A stretch of 64,000 nucleotides of DNA from CALKZN01 sp964633815 (GCA_964633815.1 CAZWHW010000009.1:10126-74125); one strand, 5' to 3'. Shown: positions 52,379-61,279, numbered from the stretch's first letter. Made by a program: numbers and translations. The notes: a model not told the origin generated them from the sequence alone.

Positions 52379-52693
52379 TTATTTACTAAGAAAATAATAG
52401 GCTAGCGCACAAACAACTATTGCAACAACGACGCCAATCGCAAAAATAGGCTTGTTTTTTTCTATATCTGAATTATTAGTTTGGTTTTTGTCTTCTATCT
52501 TGCATTTAATTGCACGAACTTTGCCGTTTTCCTGCGTTTCGATGGAGAAGCTGATTTTGTCACCGATTCGTGGTGGGCGACCGAGACTGCGAAGTTCAGA
52601 AATGTGCACAAACACATCGTCATCTTGACCATTTACATTGATAAAACCAAAACCGCGATCACGTCGCCAACTTTTAATGGAACCCTTATGCAT
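52379..52693 (-). CDS. Cold-shock-domain protein with a C-terminal membrane anchor
   Basis: The 104-residue protein has an N-terminal cold-shock domain (1-65) with RNP1-like RGFGFINV and RNP2-like VFVHIS, which binds single-stranded nucleic acid. A polar linker (about 66-80) leads to one hydrophobic helix, PIFAIGVVVAIVVCALAYYFL, at the end. Membrane-tethered CSD proteins of the DUF1294 type have more helices; here there is only one. It would sit at the inner membrane with the CSD in the cytoplasm. Its target is unknown. It is monocistronic. Confidence 0.85.
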   Translation of the reverse strand: MHKGSIKSWRRDRGFGFINVNGQDDDVFVHISELRSLGRPPRIGDKISFSIETQENGKVRAIKCKIEDKNQTNNSDIEKNKPIFAIGVVVAIVVCALAYYFLSK

Positions 52694-52800
52694 AAAATTT
52701 TTACTCGAATTTCTTTTTCTTGAGTCGAAAGACTGTTGATAAAATAATAGTTGCTGTATGTTTCTATTTTGTCATTAATCAATAGATATTCAAAACGTTT

Positions 52801-53580
52801 ATGCAATTAAATTTTCAAGTTTTTGGTGAATCTGGACAAGCATTGATCATTGTTCATGGTTTGTTTGGTTCTTTATCAAATTGGCGCACTGTTGCTAGAG
52901 AGTTGTCACAAGACTATCAAGTTTATGTTGTTGATCAACGCAATCATGGCGATTCACCTAAAGCTAATTCGATGACATATCAAGACATGGCAAATGACTT
53001 AAATGAATTTATTTTGGCACAAGGCTTAAAGGATTTTATTTTGTGTGGGCATAGCATGGGTGGCAAAGCAGCGATGCATTATGCCTTGTCAAATTTTGAA
53101 TCTGCGCAATTATTAGATTGTCTAATTATCTTAGATATCGCACCTGAGATTTATACTCATAGTCATGAAAAGTATCTGGCAGCAATACAAGCGTTAGATA
53201 TGAGTCTTGTTAGATCACGTGCTGAAGTTGATCAAGCATTAAAATCTGAAATCACTGATAATGCTACGCGTTTATTTCTTTTGCAGAGCTTGGCTAGAAA
53301 AGGTGAACGGTTTGCATGGAAAATTAATATTCCAATTTTAAGGAAGTATATGCCCGATATTGTAGGTTTTCCGCATGCCGAACTTGAGAATTGTTCGAAT
53401 CCTGTCAGAACATTATTTCTTAATGGCAGCGCTTCTGACTATGTTCTACCTAATATGCATGGTCGAATTCAAAGCTATTTTCCCAATGCTAGTTTTGCTT
53501 CGATTGATGCTGGTCATTGGTTACATGTTGAGCAAAGAGAAGCAATGTTACTTTTTATGCGACAGTTTTTGTTAAAATAA
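52801..53580 (+). CDS. ybfF: Alpha/beta-hydrolase, YbfF-like esterase
   Basis: YbfF is an esterase acting on short acyl and palmitoyl/malonyl-CoA-like substrates in vitro. The 259-residue protein shows the oxyanion region IIVHGLFGSLSNWRTVAREL, the strand VYVVDQRNHGDSP, the nucleophile elbow CGHSMGGKAAM (Ser85), the acid LDIAPEIY, and the catalytic His in DAGHWLHVEQ. Length and order fit the YbfF subfamily. In E. coli it is associated with seqA-pgm, which is absent here. The next gene is an ECF sigma factor 97 bases later. Confidence 0.9.
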   Translation: MQLNFQVFGESGQALIIVHGLFGSLSNWRTVARELSQDYQVYVVDQRNHGDSPKANSMTYQDMANDLNEFILAQGLKDFILCGHSMGGKAAMHYALSNFESAQLLDCLIILDIAPEIYTHSHEKYLAAIQALDMSLVRSRAEVDQALKSEITDNATRLFLLQSLARKGERFAWKINIPILRKYMPDIVGFPHAELENCSNPVRTLFLNGSASDYVLPNMHGRIQSYFPNASFASIDAGHWLHVEQREAMLLFMRQFLLK

Positions 53581-53677
53581 GTTTACTTTAGAGCTGGTTG
53601 AAATTGATTGTTTTTAATTTTGACTAGATTTTCATGGTATTTATCTAAAATTAGACCGATTAAAAAAAATTTAAAAA

Positions 53678-54235
53678 ATGAGTAATAAAATTACAAAGGA
53701 ATCGGTCTCTAAAGATATGTTTGATAATAAGCAAAGAAAGTATGAGTTGCTGATTGATGCGCATTCCGATGATTTATATCGTTACGCATTGTGGGTGACA
53801 AAAAATAAAACTATGGCTGAAGATGTTATTCAAGAAACTTACTTGAGAGCATGGAAGTCATTAGACAAGTTGCAAGATCCTAAAGCGTCCAAAGCGTGGC
53901 TTTTCACTATTTTTAGACGTGAATACGCCCGGCAGTTTGAACGTAAGCGCCATCAAATGGTTGATGTAGAAAACCTTGATGATGCTGCTGTATCTAATCG
54001 AGAGTTTGATGATAGTGTTGAATCATTTCAATTACGTCGAGCGCTTGATAAGTTAGAAGAAGACTATCGCGAGCCTTTAGTTATGCAAGTGTTGGGTGGT
54101 TATTCCTGCGATGAAATTGCTGAGACACTCAATATTAGTTCGAGTGCAGTGATGACTCGTTTGTTTAGAGCTCGGAAAAAAATGCGTGAATTGCTGGGTG
54201 ATGATAAAGCTGAAGCAATTGGCGTTACAGTTTAA
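53678..54235 (+). CDS. ECF-family RNA polymerase sigma factor
   Basis: The 185-residue protein has sigma region 2 (LYRYALWVTKNKTMAEDVIQETYLRAWKSLDKLQDPKASKAWLFTIFRREYAR) for -10 recognition and region 4 (LEEDYREPLVMQVLGGYSCDEIAETLNISSSAVMTRLFRARKKM) for -35 recognition, joined by an acidic linker. It ends without a region 3. It lies directly before a membrane protein of the DUF3379 type, the usual arrangement of this sigma with its partner. Stimulus and regulon are unknown. Confidence 0.9.
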   Translation: MSNKITKESVSKDMFDNKQRKYELLIDAHSDDLYRYALWVTKNKTMAEDVIQETYLRAWKSLDKLQDPKASKAWLFTIFRREYARQFERKRHQMVDVENLDDAAVSNREFDDSVESFQLRRALDKLEEDYREPLVMQVLGGYSCDEIAETLNISSSAVMTRLFRARKKMRELLGDDKAEAIGVTV

Positions 54236-54270
54236 TTTAGTTTGATTAATTTAATCTAGTTTTAATTATT

Positions 54271-55029
54271 ATGAATGTTTTTGAATTTAAAAGACTAGCA
54301 ATGTCAGATCCTTATTCAAAAGATGAGGACTTTCTAAAACTCTATGAAGAGTCTTCAGAATGTCGTCAATATTTGAGTGGTATTTTGACTTTTGATAAAC
54401 AATTGTCACAATCAATTAGTGTTGATTCTCCATCAGCTGATTTTAAGGCGCGTTTAAAGCTTCGTCATGTGATTGAGCGTCAAGAGCAGCAGCAACAAAA
54501 ATTTCGTTGGATGTCTTATGCGGCTGGAATTATGTTGGCTGTTGTGGCAGTCTTTTTTGGCGCGCAAAGTCATCAGGCGAACCAAGAAACGCAAATTGCA
54601 ATAAGCGAAAAAAATCAAATAGAACAAGAATTTAATGATCTATATAAAACGGTTGTTAAATTTGTTAATTCTGAATTAGGAGCGTTAAATGCTGTACAAG
54701 CAACTGCGCAAGCCAGAATGCAGTCGCACTTAGCATCATTTGCAGGTTTCCATAATGTTAAAGAGTTGCCAGGCTTGCGTTATTCTCAAGTTTGTCCAGT
54801 AGGTAACCATACAACTTGGCATGCAGTCATGGATCATGGTTATGGTTTAGTTACCGCAGTATATTTTAAAGATAAAATGCCTATCTCTTCAAAAGCGAGT
54901 GAACATGATTTTATGAAAGTGATTCAACATGGTGAAAATTCACTGTTGTTATTTGGTGATTCTCAAGAAGCTGTTGATCGTGCTGAAAAAGAGATTAAAG
55001 GGTCATTAGCTGATGCAATAGTAATTTAG
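54271..55029 (+). CDS. DUF3379-type membrane protein, likely anti-sigma factor
   Basis: The 252-residue protein starts with a cytoplasmic region (1-78) with the pattern FKRLAMSDPYSKDEDFLKLYEESSECRQYLSGILTFDKQLSQSI. One membrane helix follows (about 81-99, SYAAGIMLAVVAVFFGAQS), then a periplasmic domain with coiled-coil and CPVGNHTTWHAVMDHGYGLVTAVYF. This is the DUF3379 layout found next to ECF sigma genes, consistent with an anti-sigma role in which a periplasmic sensor releases the sigma factor. Direct evidence for that role is family association only. It follows the sigma gene by 35 bases. Confidence 0.8.
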   Translation: MNVFEFKRLAMSDPYSKDEDFLKLYEESSECRQYLSGILTFDKQLSQSISVDSPSADFKARLKLRHVIERQEQQQQKFRWMSYAAGIMLAVVAVFFGAQSHQANQETQIAISEKNQIEQEFNDLYKTVVKFVNSELGALNAVQATAQARMQSHLASFAGFHNVKELPGLRYSQVCPVGNHTTWHAVMDHGYGLVTAVYFKDKMPISSKASEHDFMKVIQHGENSLLLFGDSQEAVDRAEKEIKGSLADAIVI

Positions 55030-55052
55030 TAATCTAAATAAGTTAGTAGTAG

Positions 55053-55086
55053 AAAAAAAGGCCTGATCATAGATCAGGCCTTTTTT
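55053..55086. terminator. Bidirectional terminator between the DUF3379 gene and phnA-like gene
   Basis: GGCCTGATC (55060-55068) pairs perfectly with GATCAGGCC (55072-55080) around ATA, flanked by seven A and six T, serving both convergent genes. The right arm lies at the 3' end of the phnA-like gene. Confidence 0.92.
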
Positions 55087-55415
55087 ACTTTTTCAGAGCG
55101 TAAACGGATAGCACCAAAACCAGAAATCTTGCAATCGATGTCGTGATCATCATTTTCGCCTCGATCTATTAAACGAATATTTTTTACTTTGGTTCCAACC
55201 TTAATGATTTTTGAAGTGCCGCGAACTTTAAGGTCTTTGATCAAGGTGACAGTATCGCCGTTTTGCAATTGATTGCCAACGCTATCGCAGGTGATGGTTG
55301 CTGACTCATTTTCTTGAGGAAGCCATTCATGTGCGCATTCAGGACATATCAGCAAGTTTTGATCTTCATAAGTGAACTCTGATCCGCAATTAGGGCAAGC
55401 AGGAAGTGATTTCAT
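55074..55415 (-). CDS. yjdM: PhnA/YjdM-type zinc-ribbon protein
   Basis: The 113-residue protein has an N-terminal zinc ribbon (CPNCGSEFTYEDQNLLICPECAHEW, cysteines 8, 11, 24, 27) and the C-terminal domain with SVGNQLQNGDTVTLIKDLKVRGTSKIIKVGTKVKNIRLI. This is the PhnA family, once linked to phosphonoacetate but now of unknown general function. The stop codon lies inside the terminator stem. It is transcribed away from ypjD's direction of partner genes and is monocistronic or cotranscribed with ypjD, 19 bases upstream. Confidence 0.9.
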   Translation of the reverse strand: MKSLPACPNCGSEFTYEDQNLLICPECAHEWLPQENESATITCDSVGNQLQNGDTVTLIKDLKVRGTSKIIKVGTKVKNIRLIDRGENDDHDIDCKISGFGAIRLRSEKVKKA

Positions 55416-55434
55416 TGTTGAGAGTGACTAAGCT

Positions 55435-56238
55435 TTATTTAGCCAAAAATTCGCTAATTATTTTAGTGCCAAAATAACCTAAACCTAATAAGCCAAAAGC
55501 AATTAAAGTCCAATTGATGGCTTTTAATCCACGCCAACCTAGTTTGATACGTCCATATAATAAAATTGCAAAGCCAAACCAACTGAGAATTGCTAACACG
55601 GTATGATGATTAAGGCTTAAAACTGTTTTATTGAGTTCGTAGTTATAGACTGAGCCTAGTGAAATAGAAATTGATAACAATATAAAGCCAATAAATACTG
55701 TTTTGAATAATACGTGTTCCATGGTTTGGATGGGTGGCAGCCAACGTGTAATAATATTTTTATGGCGTTTGCGCAGTGATAATTCTTGATAGCCAAACAA
55801 CAAGGCTTGTAACACAGATAAGCTCAATAAGGTGAATGCAGCGACTGCAGTAGCAATATGCCAATAAAACAGGCTATTGCGATTATTGATGAGTTGTTGC
55901 TGATCACCCCATAGCTGTGCGAACAAAATGCAAAGCATGGCAATTGGTAACACAATCAGGCTGAGATTTTTGATGGGATATATGAAAGAGCCAATTGCAA
56001 AAGTGCAGACAATGAGTGCGCTAAACCACAGAGTCATACTGGCGACACTGAAATTAAAGCTATGATTCACATAAGAGATATTGGCAGCACTCATGAGATG
56101 CAAGGCAGAGCCTGCAATTATAGTTAGCCAAAAAAAACTTTTGGCAACAGTGCCATCCTTTTTAGTTAAAGAAAAATATAAAGCTATCAGCGCAGTGATA
56201 TAACAACCGATTATCAAAAGGGGTGAAACAGCAATCAT
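55435..56238 (-). CDS. ypjD: YpjD/CorE, cytochrome c assembly-like membrane protein
   Basis: The 267-residue protein has about eight hydrophobic helices and belongs to the CcsA/CcmC-like 'cytochrome c assembly' family called YpjD or CorE. In E. coli it is grouped with corB/yfjD. Family features are the conserved HIATAVAAFTLLSLSVLQALLFGYQELSLRKRH and LNHHTVLAILSWFGFAILLYGRIKLGWRG. The WWD motif of true haem exporters is not obvious. It is divergent from ffh, the typical gammaproteobacterial arrangement, so the family assignment is supported by context. Confidence 0.88.
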   Translation of the reverse strand: MIAVSPLLIIGCYITALIALYFSLTKKDGTVAKSFFWLTIIAGSALHLMSAANISYVNHSFNFSVASMTLWFSALIVCTFAIGSFIYPIKNLSLIVLPIAMLCILFAQLWGDQQQLINNRNSLFYWHIATAVAAFTLLSLSVLQALLFGYQELSLRKRHKNIITRWLPPIQTMEHVLFKTVFIGFILLSISISLGSVYNYELNKTVLSLNHHTVLAILSWFGFAILLYGRIKLGWRGLKAINWTLIAFGLLGLGYFGTKIISEFLAK

Positions 56239-56413
56239 ATTTTCCTTAAATAATATTAAATGGTGAAATGGCTTGAAGTAGACTTAAAATGCTTTATTTA
56301 AATTTCTCAGAGTAGGGGCACTGTTGTAAACTTAGTGTACTTATACTACCGTCATATAGCGGCACATAAAAGCCTCTAGACCCTTAACTATTAAAAAAAT
56401 ATTTAGGCATATT

Positions 56414-57781
56414 ATGTTTGAACAATTAAGCGACAAATTACAAGGAACGATTAAGCGGTTACGCGGTCAAGCGCGTTTAACCGAAGATAATATTGCTGAT
56501 GCGATGCGCGAAGTTCGTATTGCGCTTCTAGAGGCGGATGTCTCCTTGCCAGTTGTCAAAACATTTGTAAATCAAGTCAAAGAGAAAGCTTTGGGAGTTG
56601 ATGTTTCCAAGAGTCTTAATCCCGGCCAACAAATTATCAAAATTGTTCACGAAGAGTTGGTTGAGTTCATGGGGAAAGCGAATGATGCCCTTAATCTTGC
56701 TCAACAACCTCCTGCAATCATTTTGATGGCTGGCCTGCAAGGTGCAGGAAAAACGACGACAGTTGGCAAACTCGCGAACATGCTCAAAAACCGCGAAGGC
56801 AAGCGAGTGATGGTAACGAGCGCGGATATTTATCGTCCAGCAGCTATTGAGCAGTTACGTGTTTTAGCTGAATCGATTGATGTTGAGTTTTTCCCTAGCG
56901 ATGAAAATCAAACAGCCGTTGATATTGCCACGAATGCATTGGATGCTGCCAAGCGCAGTGTTGCCGATGTGTTGATTATTGATACCGCAGGCAGGTTGCA
57001 TATTGACGGCGAGCTGATGTCTGAAATACAGGCAGTACATCAAGCAGTTGACCCTGTTGAAACATTATTTGTGGTTGATAGCATGACAGGTCAAGATGCT
57101 GTCAACAGTGCAAAAGCGTTTGACGAAGCTTTGCCATTAACTGGTGTGATCTTGACTAAAACGGACGGTGATGCTCGTGGTGGTGCTGCTCTTTCATTGC
57201 GTCATGTAACCGGCAAACCGATTAAGTTTCTGGGCATCAGTGAGAAAATTGATGGTCTAGAATCGTTTCATCCGGATCGTGTGGCTTCTCGAATTTTGGG
57301 AATGGGTGATGTTCTGACTTTGATTGAAGAAGCAGAGCAAAAGCTTGACGTTAAAGAAGCGGAACGATTTGCTAAGAAAATCAAGAAAGGTCGAGGCTTC
57401 GATTTGGATGATTATCGAGCGCAAATCCAGCAGATGAATAAAATGGGAGATATTTCGAGTTTGATGGATAAAATTCCTGGCATGGGCAACATGAAAATTC
57501 CTGAAGGCGCACTAGGAGGAATGACTTCTGAACTCAATAGAAATGTGGCGATCATCAATTCAATGACGCGGCAAGAACGAGAGTTTCCAGCGTTAATTAA
57601 GGGTTCTCGTCGAAAACGTATTGCTACTGGGTCAGGCACACAAGTTCAAGATGTTAATCGTTTGCTTAAGCAATTTACTCAAATGCAGAAGATGATGAAA
57701 AAAATGGGTAACAAAGGCAAAATGAAGAAAATGATGCGTAGCATGGGTGGTGGCGGCATGCCACCAGGTTTCCCTAGGTAA
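56414..57781 (+). CDS. ffh: Signal recognition particle protein Ffh
   Basis: Ffh with 4.5S RNA targets ribosomes making inner-membrane proteins to FtsY. The 455-residue protein has the helical N domain (FEQLSDKLQGTIKRLRGQARLTEDNIADAMREVRIALLEADV), the GTPase G domain with GLQGAGKTTTVGKLA, DIYRPAAIEQLR and DTAGRLHIDGELM, and the methionine-rich M domain at the end (QKMMKKMGNKGKMKKMMRSMGGGGMPPG). The gene lies upstream of rpsP as usual, but two genes are inserted between them here. The 175 bases upstream hold no element I can name. Confidence 0.98.
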   Translation: MFEQLSDKLQGTIKRLRGQARLTEDNIADAMREVRIALLEADVSLPVVKTFVNQVKEKALGVDVSKSLNPGQQIIKIVHEELVEFMGKANDALNLAQQPPAIILMAGLQGAGKTTTVGKLANMLKNREGKRVMVTSADIYRPAAIEQLRVLAESIDVEFFPSDENQTAVDIATNALDAAKRSVADVLIIDTAGRLHIDGELMSEIQAVHQAVDPVETLFVVDSMTGQDAVNSAKAFDEALPLTGVILTKTDGDARGGAALSLRHVTGKPIKFLGISEKIDGLESFHPDRVASRILGMGDVLTLIEEAEQKLDVKEAERFAKKIKKGRGFDLDDYRAQIQQMNKMGDISSLMDKIPGMGNMKIPEGALGGMTSELNRNVAIINSMTRQEREFPALIKGSRRKRIATGSGTQVQDVNRLLKQFTQMQKMMKKMGNKGKMKKMMRSMGGGGMPPGFPR

Positions 57782-57824
57782 TTCAATTCAGTAGTGGTTC
57801 CCTTATTCGAAAATTAAGCAGAGC

Positions 57825-59243
57825 TTAGTTATTTTTCTGTTTGGCTTGATGTTGTTTAATGAGTTCATCGATCAATTGTTCTCTTATTTGCATTTTAGGA
57901 GAACTAATATCCATTTGATTTGCTTCTTTTAGTAAAGGAATGATCTTGCTATTACTGAAATAACAAGACAACACATGGAGTTCAATATACGCCTGCAAAA
58001 TTGCGGCACGTAGCCAGTTAATATTTGTTGATTGACCTTTTTGCCATGCGTCATTGTGTGTGTCGAAGTCTTTGAGAGGAGAGATTATCTCAGTATGACG
58101 TTCAAGTTGAGCTAAGTTGATATTTTGAGCAGGATCAGTCAAAGGCAATAATTCACGTAAAGTTGCGACAGCGTCAACGCGTTTGCCTAACATTAATGCT
58201 GCACGTACATAGGCGCATTTAAAGGCAATATTAGTTGGTTCAGAAGCGCATAACTGTTGTAAAAGTGAGTAGCCAAGCAAGCATTTTCGCAAGCAAATAA
58301 GTTTTTCTTCAGTATTGTTCAATTTTTCCCAGCTACTTAATAGGCTGGATTTTAGTTGTTTAACGACATGCTGATAGATGGTTTGATTTGATTGGTTTTT
58401 GAGTGTTTCAAGTTCTGCAGTTGCTAAATTGATCGATTGCTTGCTCAATAAGCCCCTTGCTTCTAGTTGATCAGCCATATCTGCTTTGCAGGCAAATACA
58501 TTCAATTGGAATCCATCAAGCTCGTTCGCATTGAATGGTAAAAGCAGGTCTAAAGCTTTGTTCAGGACGAAACATTGGTAACCAAGCGTTTTAAAATCAT
58601 TGATCAGGTCTACATTGATGGTTTTGCCGTGCTTTAATTCGAACATCACCAAGGGCGACAAGTCGGCGAATGTTTGTTTGCCACCGATTAAAATGTTGCG
58701 CTCTTCGCCTTCTGCATCAAGTTTTAAAAAATCGAGAATTTTCCATTGATATTGTTTTAGACAATCATCCAATGTGCTTAGGTTGATGATTTCTTCTGCG
58801 ACTTGGTTTTTTGCTTGGCGTTGCAGAGAGTTGAGTTCAGAATTGTGTGCTCGATATAGCGTGGCTTGGCCTGTCTGTTTTGATAAGCCTACTTGGATTA
58901 AATTCAAATGTTCAAAAGCATTTAAATCCGTTGAGCTTTGTAGCGTTGTGAAGGTGTCTTGGCAAGGTTCGAAAGCAAATACATTGCCTGATTTTTCTGG
59001 CATGTCATTATCTTTCACAGCTTCAGCGATACTAAGTGCATAACAGCCATAATTCGCACCAATATCAATGGCTTGCATGCCGGGCTTAAGGAAACGTCTG
59101 ATGAAGGGAAGTTCATCTTCAAACCAGTCACCTTGCTCTTCGAGAATGAAGCGCGTCATTAAGTTGATATCATCAGGAACGTTAATTTTCGTTCGTTTAT
59201 CTAACGTCAAGGTGATATGAGCGGGTGTTTTCGGTGCTGACAT
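57825..59243 (-). CDS. FkbM-family methyltransferase with helical C-terminal extension
   Basis: The 472-residue protein has an FkbM-type O-methyltransferase domain (about 30-235): SAM motif MQAIDIGANYGCYALSIAEA, NVFAFEPCQDTFTTLQ and LDFLKLDAEGEERNILIGG, which are the family's glycine loop and acidic positions. A further 230 residues are mostly helical, with no recognised domain; such extensions occur in FkbM proteins linked to glycans and lipids, but I cannot assign the acceptor. It lies opposite to its neighbours and interrupts ffh-rpsP synteny, together with the divergent HTH-aminotransferase gene 211 bases away. Confidence 0.82.
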   Translation of the reverse strand: MSAPKTPAHITLTLDKRTKINVPDDINLMTRFILEEQGDWFEDELPFIRRFLKPGMQAIDIGANYGCYALSIAEAVKDNDMPEKSGNVFAFEPCQDTFTTLQSSTDLNAFEHLNLIQVGLSKQTGQATLYRAHNSELNSLQRQAKNQVAEEIINLSTLDDCLKQYQWKILDFLKLDAEGEERNILIGGKQTFADLSPLVMFELKHGKTINVDLINDFKTLGYQCFVLNKALDLLLPFNANELDGFQLNVFACKADMADQLEARGLLSKQSINLATAELETLKNQSNQTIYQHVVKQLKSSLLSSWEKLNNTEEKLICLRKCLLGYSLLQQLCASEPTNIAFKCAYVRAALMLGKRVDAVATLRELLPLTDPAQNINLAQLERHTEIISPLKDFDTHNDAWQKGQSTNINWLRAAILQAYIELHVLSCYFSNSKIIPLLKEANQMDISSPKMQIREQLIDELIKQHQAKQKNN

Positions 59244-59403
59244 TGAACTACTTGAATAAATTTTGATAAAAGATTGAACTAGTGGTTAGTGTCACATCAT
59301 GTGGAGCGCCAACTTTAGCATAGAATTGCTTGGGTAATTTCTGCAAATGTTACGTGTTGTAAAGATCTGATAAATGTAAGAATAATTTTACAAAATAATG
59401 TAT

Positions 59404-59425
59404 ATTTCAAAAAATATTTTGAAAT
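59404..59425. promoter_or_regulatory. 22-bp palindrome, candidate operator of the HTH-aminotransferase gene
   Basis: ATTTCAAAA (59404-59412) and TTTTGAAAT (59417-59425) form a perfect inverted repeat around AATA, 29 bases before the ATG at 59455. Symmetry and size fit a dimeric Cro-type DNA-binding protein, and the next gene encodes just such a domain. Binding is inference. Confidence 0.55.
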
Positions 59426-59454
59426 AGTTGAAAAAAGTAAATTTAAATTGACAA

Positions 59455-60879
59455 ATGTTGACTTTAGAACAAGTTTTGCCCTATTTTTCTCATCGTAAAG
59501 CACAATTAGCAGACGCGCTTGGCGTCAGTCGCCAAGCCATTTCAAATTGGTCAATGGATGAAGCGATTCCAGAAAAGCATGAGTTGAAAATTCGTCATGA
59601 ATTGGTGCCTGAATTGAATTCAGATCACCTCTTGGCTGCTAACGTTTCTGCGCAACAGATGAACAATGGTCAGTTCATGAAATCTATTAAGTTGGATGAT
59701 GTGTTGTATGACATTCGTGGTCCTGTGCTGACAGAGGCTTTTCGATTGGAAGAAGAGGGGCAGCGAATTCTGAAACTGAATGTTGGTAATCCTGGTGAGT
59801 TTGGCTTGCATGCCCCTGTGGAAATTATGCAAGACGTGATTCGTAATTTACAAAGTGCAGAAGGGTATTGTGAATCACGTGGTTTGTTCCCTGCGAGAAA
59901 AGCCATCATGCAACAGACTCAGTTACGCGGCATTCAAGGTGTTGAAATGAATGACATCTATATGGGCAATGGTGTGAGTGAGTTGATCGTCATGTGTATG
60001 CAAGGTTTACTAAATAATGGCGATGAAGTGTTAATACCAGCGCCAGATTATCCATTGTGGACAGCTGCGGTCAATTTGTCGGGAGGCAAAGCAAGGCATT
60101 ATATCTGTGATGAAGCCTCAGATTGGCAGCCTGACTTTGAAGATATTGTTAGCAAGATCACTCCTCGAACCAAAGCCATTGTAGTGATTAACCCCAACAA
60201 CCCCACTGGCGCGGTATATTCGCAGGAAATTCTTGATCAAATTGCTCAAATCGCGGTTGAGAAAAATTTGATTATTTTCTCAGATGAGATTTATGACAAA
60301 ATTCTCTATGATGATGTCAAGCATATTCCGATGGCAAGTGTCACGGATGATACTTTGGTGGTCACCTTCAATGGTTTGAGCAAATCTTACCGCTTGGCAG
60401 GTTTTCGTGCAGGTTGGATGATTGTCACTGGTGCTAAAAGTCGAGCGAAAGACTTCCTTAATGGTATTCAAATGCTTTCCAATATGCGTTTGTGTGCTAA
60501 TGTGCCAGGCCAGCTAGCTGTGCAAACGGCTTTGGGTGGTTATCAAAGCATTAATGATTTGGTGTTACCAGGTGGCAGGTTGCTTGAGCAACGCGATGCA
60601 GCATGGAAAATGCTCAATGATATTCCTGGTGTTAGCTGTGTTAAACCCAAAGGCGCTTTGTACTTGTTTCCAAAGCTTGATCCAAAAGTTTATGCAATTA
60701 AAAGTGATGTGCAGTTCGCGCTTGAATTACTGAGAGCAAAACAAATTTTGCTTGTGCATGGCACGGGGTTCAATTGGCCAAATCATGATCATTTTCGAAT
60801 GGTATTTTTGCCGGCATTGGGTGAACTTCAAGATGCTTTGGAAAAATTTGCCGAATTTTTGGCAAAATATCGTTCATAA
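59455..60879 (+). CDS. Cro-type HTH domain fused to an AlaA-type aminotransferase
   Basis: The 474-residue protein joins two modules. Residues 1-55 read as a Cro/YdaS-like helix-turn-helix (KAQLADALGVSRQAISNWSM at 15-34, then AIPEKHELKIRHEL). A short linker leads to a complete class I/II PLP aminotransferase from about 75, closest in pattern to AlaA (alanine:2-oxoglutarate): YDIRGPVLTEAFRLEEEG, NPNNPTG at 246-252, SDEIYDKILYDD and the PLP lysine Lys310 in GLSKSYRLAGFRAGW. Ordinary AlaA starts near residue 75 (ATG at 59677), but no good Shine-Dalgarno precedes that internal ATG, so the fusion is probably made. It may sense its own substrate and repress transcription through the palindrome at 59404. 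Confidence 0.88.
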   Translation: MLTLEQVLPYFSHRKAQLADALGVSRQAISNWSMDEAIPEKHELKIRHELVPELNSDHLLAANVSAQQMNNGQFMKSIKLDDVLYDIRGPVLTEAFRLEEEGQRILKLNVGNPGEFGLHAPVEIMQDVIRNLQSAEGYCESRGLFPARKAIMQQTQLRGIQGVEMNDIYMGNGVSELIVMCMQGLLNNGDEVLIPAPDYPLWTAAVNLSGGKARHYICDEASDWQPDFEDIVSKITPRTKAIVVINPNNPTGAVYSQEILDQIAQIAVEKNLIIFSDEIYDKILYDDVKHIPMASVTDDTLVVTFNGLSKSYRLAGFRAGWMIVTGAKSRAKDFLNGIQMLSNMRLCANVPGQLAVQTALGGYQSINDLVLPGGRLLEQRDAAWKMLNDIPGVSCVKPKGALYLFPKLDPKVYAIKSDVQFALELLRAKQILLVHGTGFNWPNHDHFRMVFLPALGELQDALEKFAEFLAKYRS

Positions 60880-60913
60880 AAAAAGCTTTTCATTGAATAA
60901 AAAGCTTTTCATT
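60880..60913 (+). repeat. Two 15-bp direct repeats after the aminotransferase gene
   Basis: AAAAAGCTTTTCATT occurs at 60880-60894 and 60899-60913. Because AAAAGCTTTT is self-complementary, the two copies can also form a 10-bp AT-rich hairpin that may weakly terminate transcription before rpsP. Confidence 0.5.
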
Positions 60914-61027
60914 CGCTGGTGTTAAGGATAAAATCGCGCACCTTGCAGATTCTTCTAAAAATTGGGTTTCAATAAAGCCCCTTTGAAAGAATCTTGAACA
61001 AACACATTAATTGAAAATTGAAGACCT

Positions 61028-61279
61028 ATGGTTAAAATTCGTTTAGCACGTGGTGGCGCAAAAAAGCGTCCGTTTTATGGCATTGTTGTTGCAGATCAGC
61101 GCTTTGCTCTTCGTGGTCGCTATATTGAAAAAATTGGGTTTTACAACCCACGTGCAAAAGGTGGTGAAGAGCCATTGCGTGTTGATTTAGAACGCGTTGA
61201 ATATTGGATTTCACAAGGTGCACAAGCTTCAGACCGCGTTAAAAAGCTATTAAAAGACGCTGAAAAAGCAGCGGCTTAA
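61028..61279 (+). CDS. rpsP: 30S ribosomal protein S16
   Basis: S16 is needed for assembly of the 30S body. The 83-residue protein begins MVKIRLARGGAKKRPFYGIVVADQR and has RGRYIEKIGFYNP and VEYWISQGAQASDRVKKLL, the full family signature at standard length. It is the first gene of rpsP-rimM-trmD-rplS and lies 148 bases after the aminotransferase gene. Confidence 0.98.
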   Translation: MVKIRLARGGAKKRPFYGIVVADQRFALRGRYIEKIGFYNPRAKGGEEPLRVDLERVEYWISQGAQASDRVKKLLKDAEKAAA

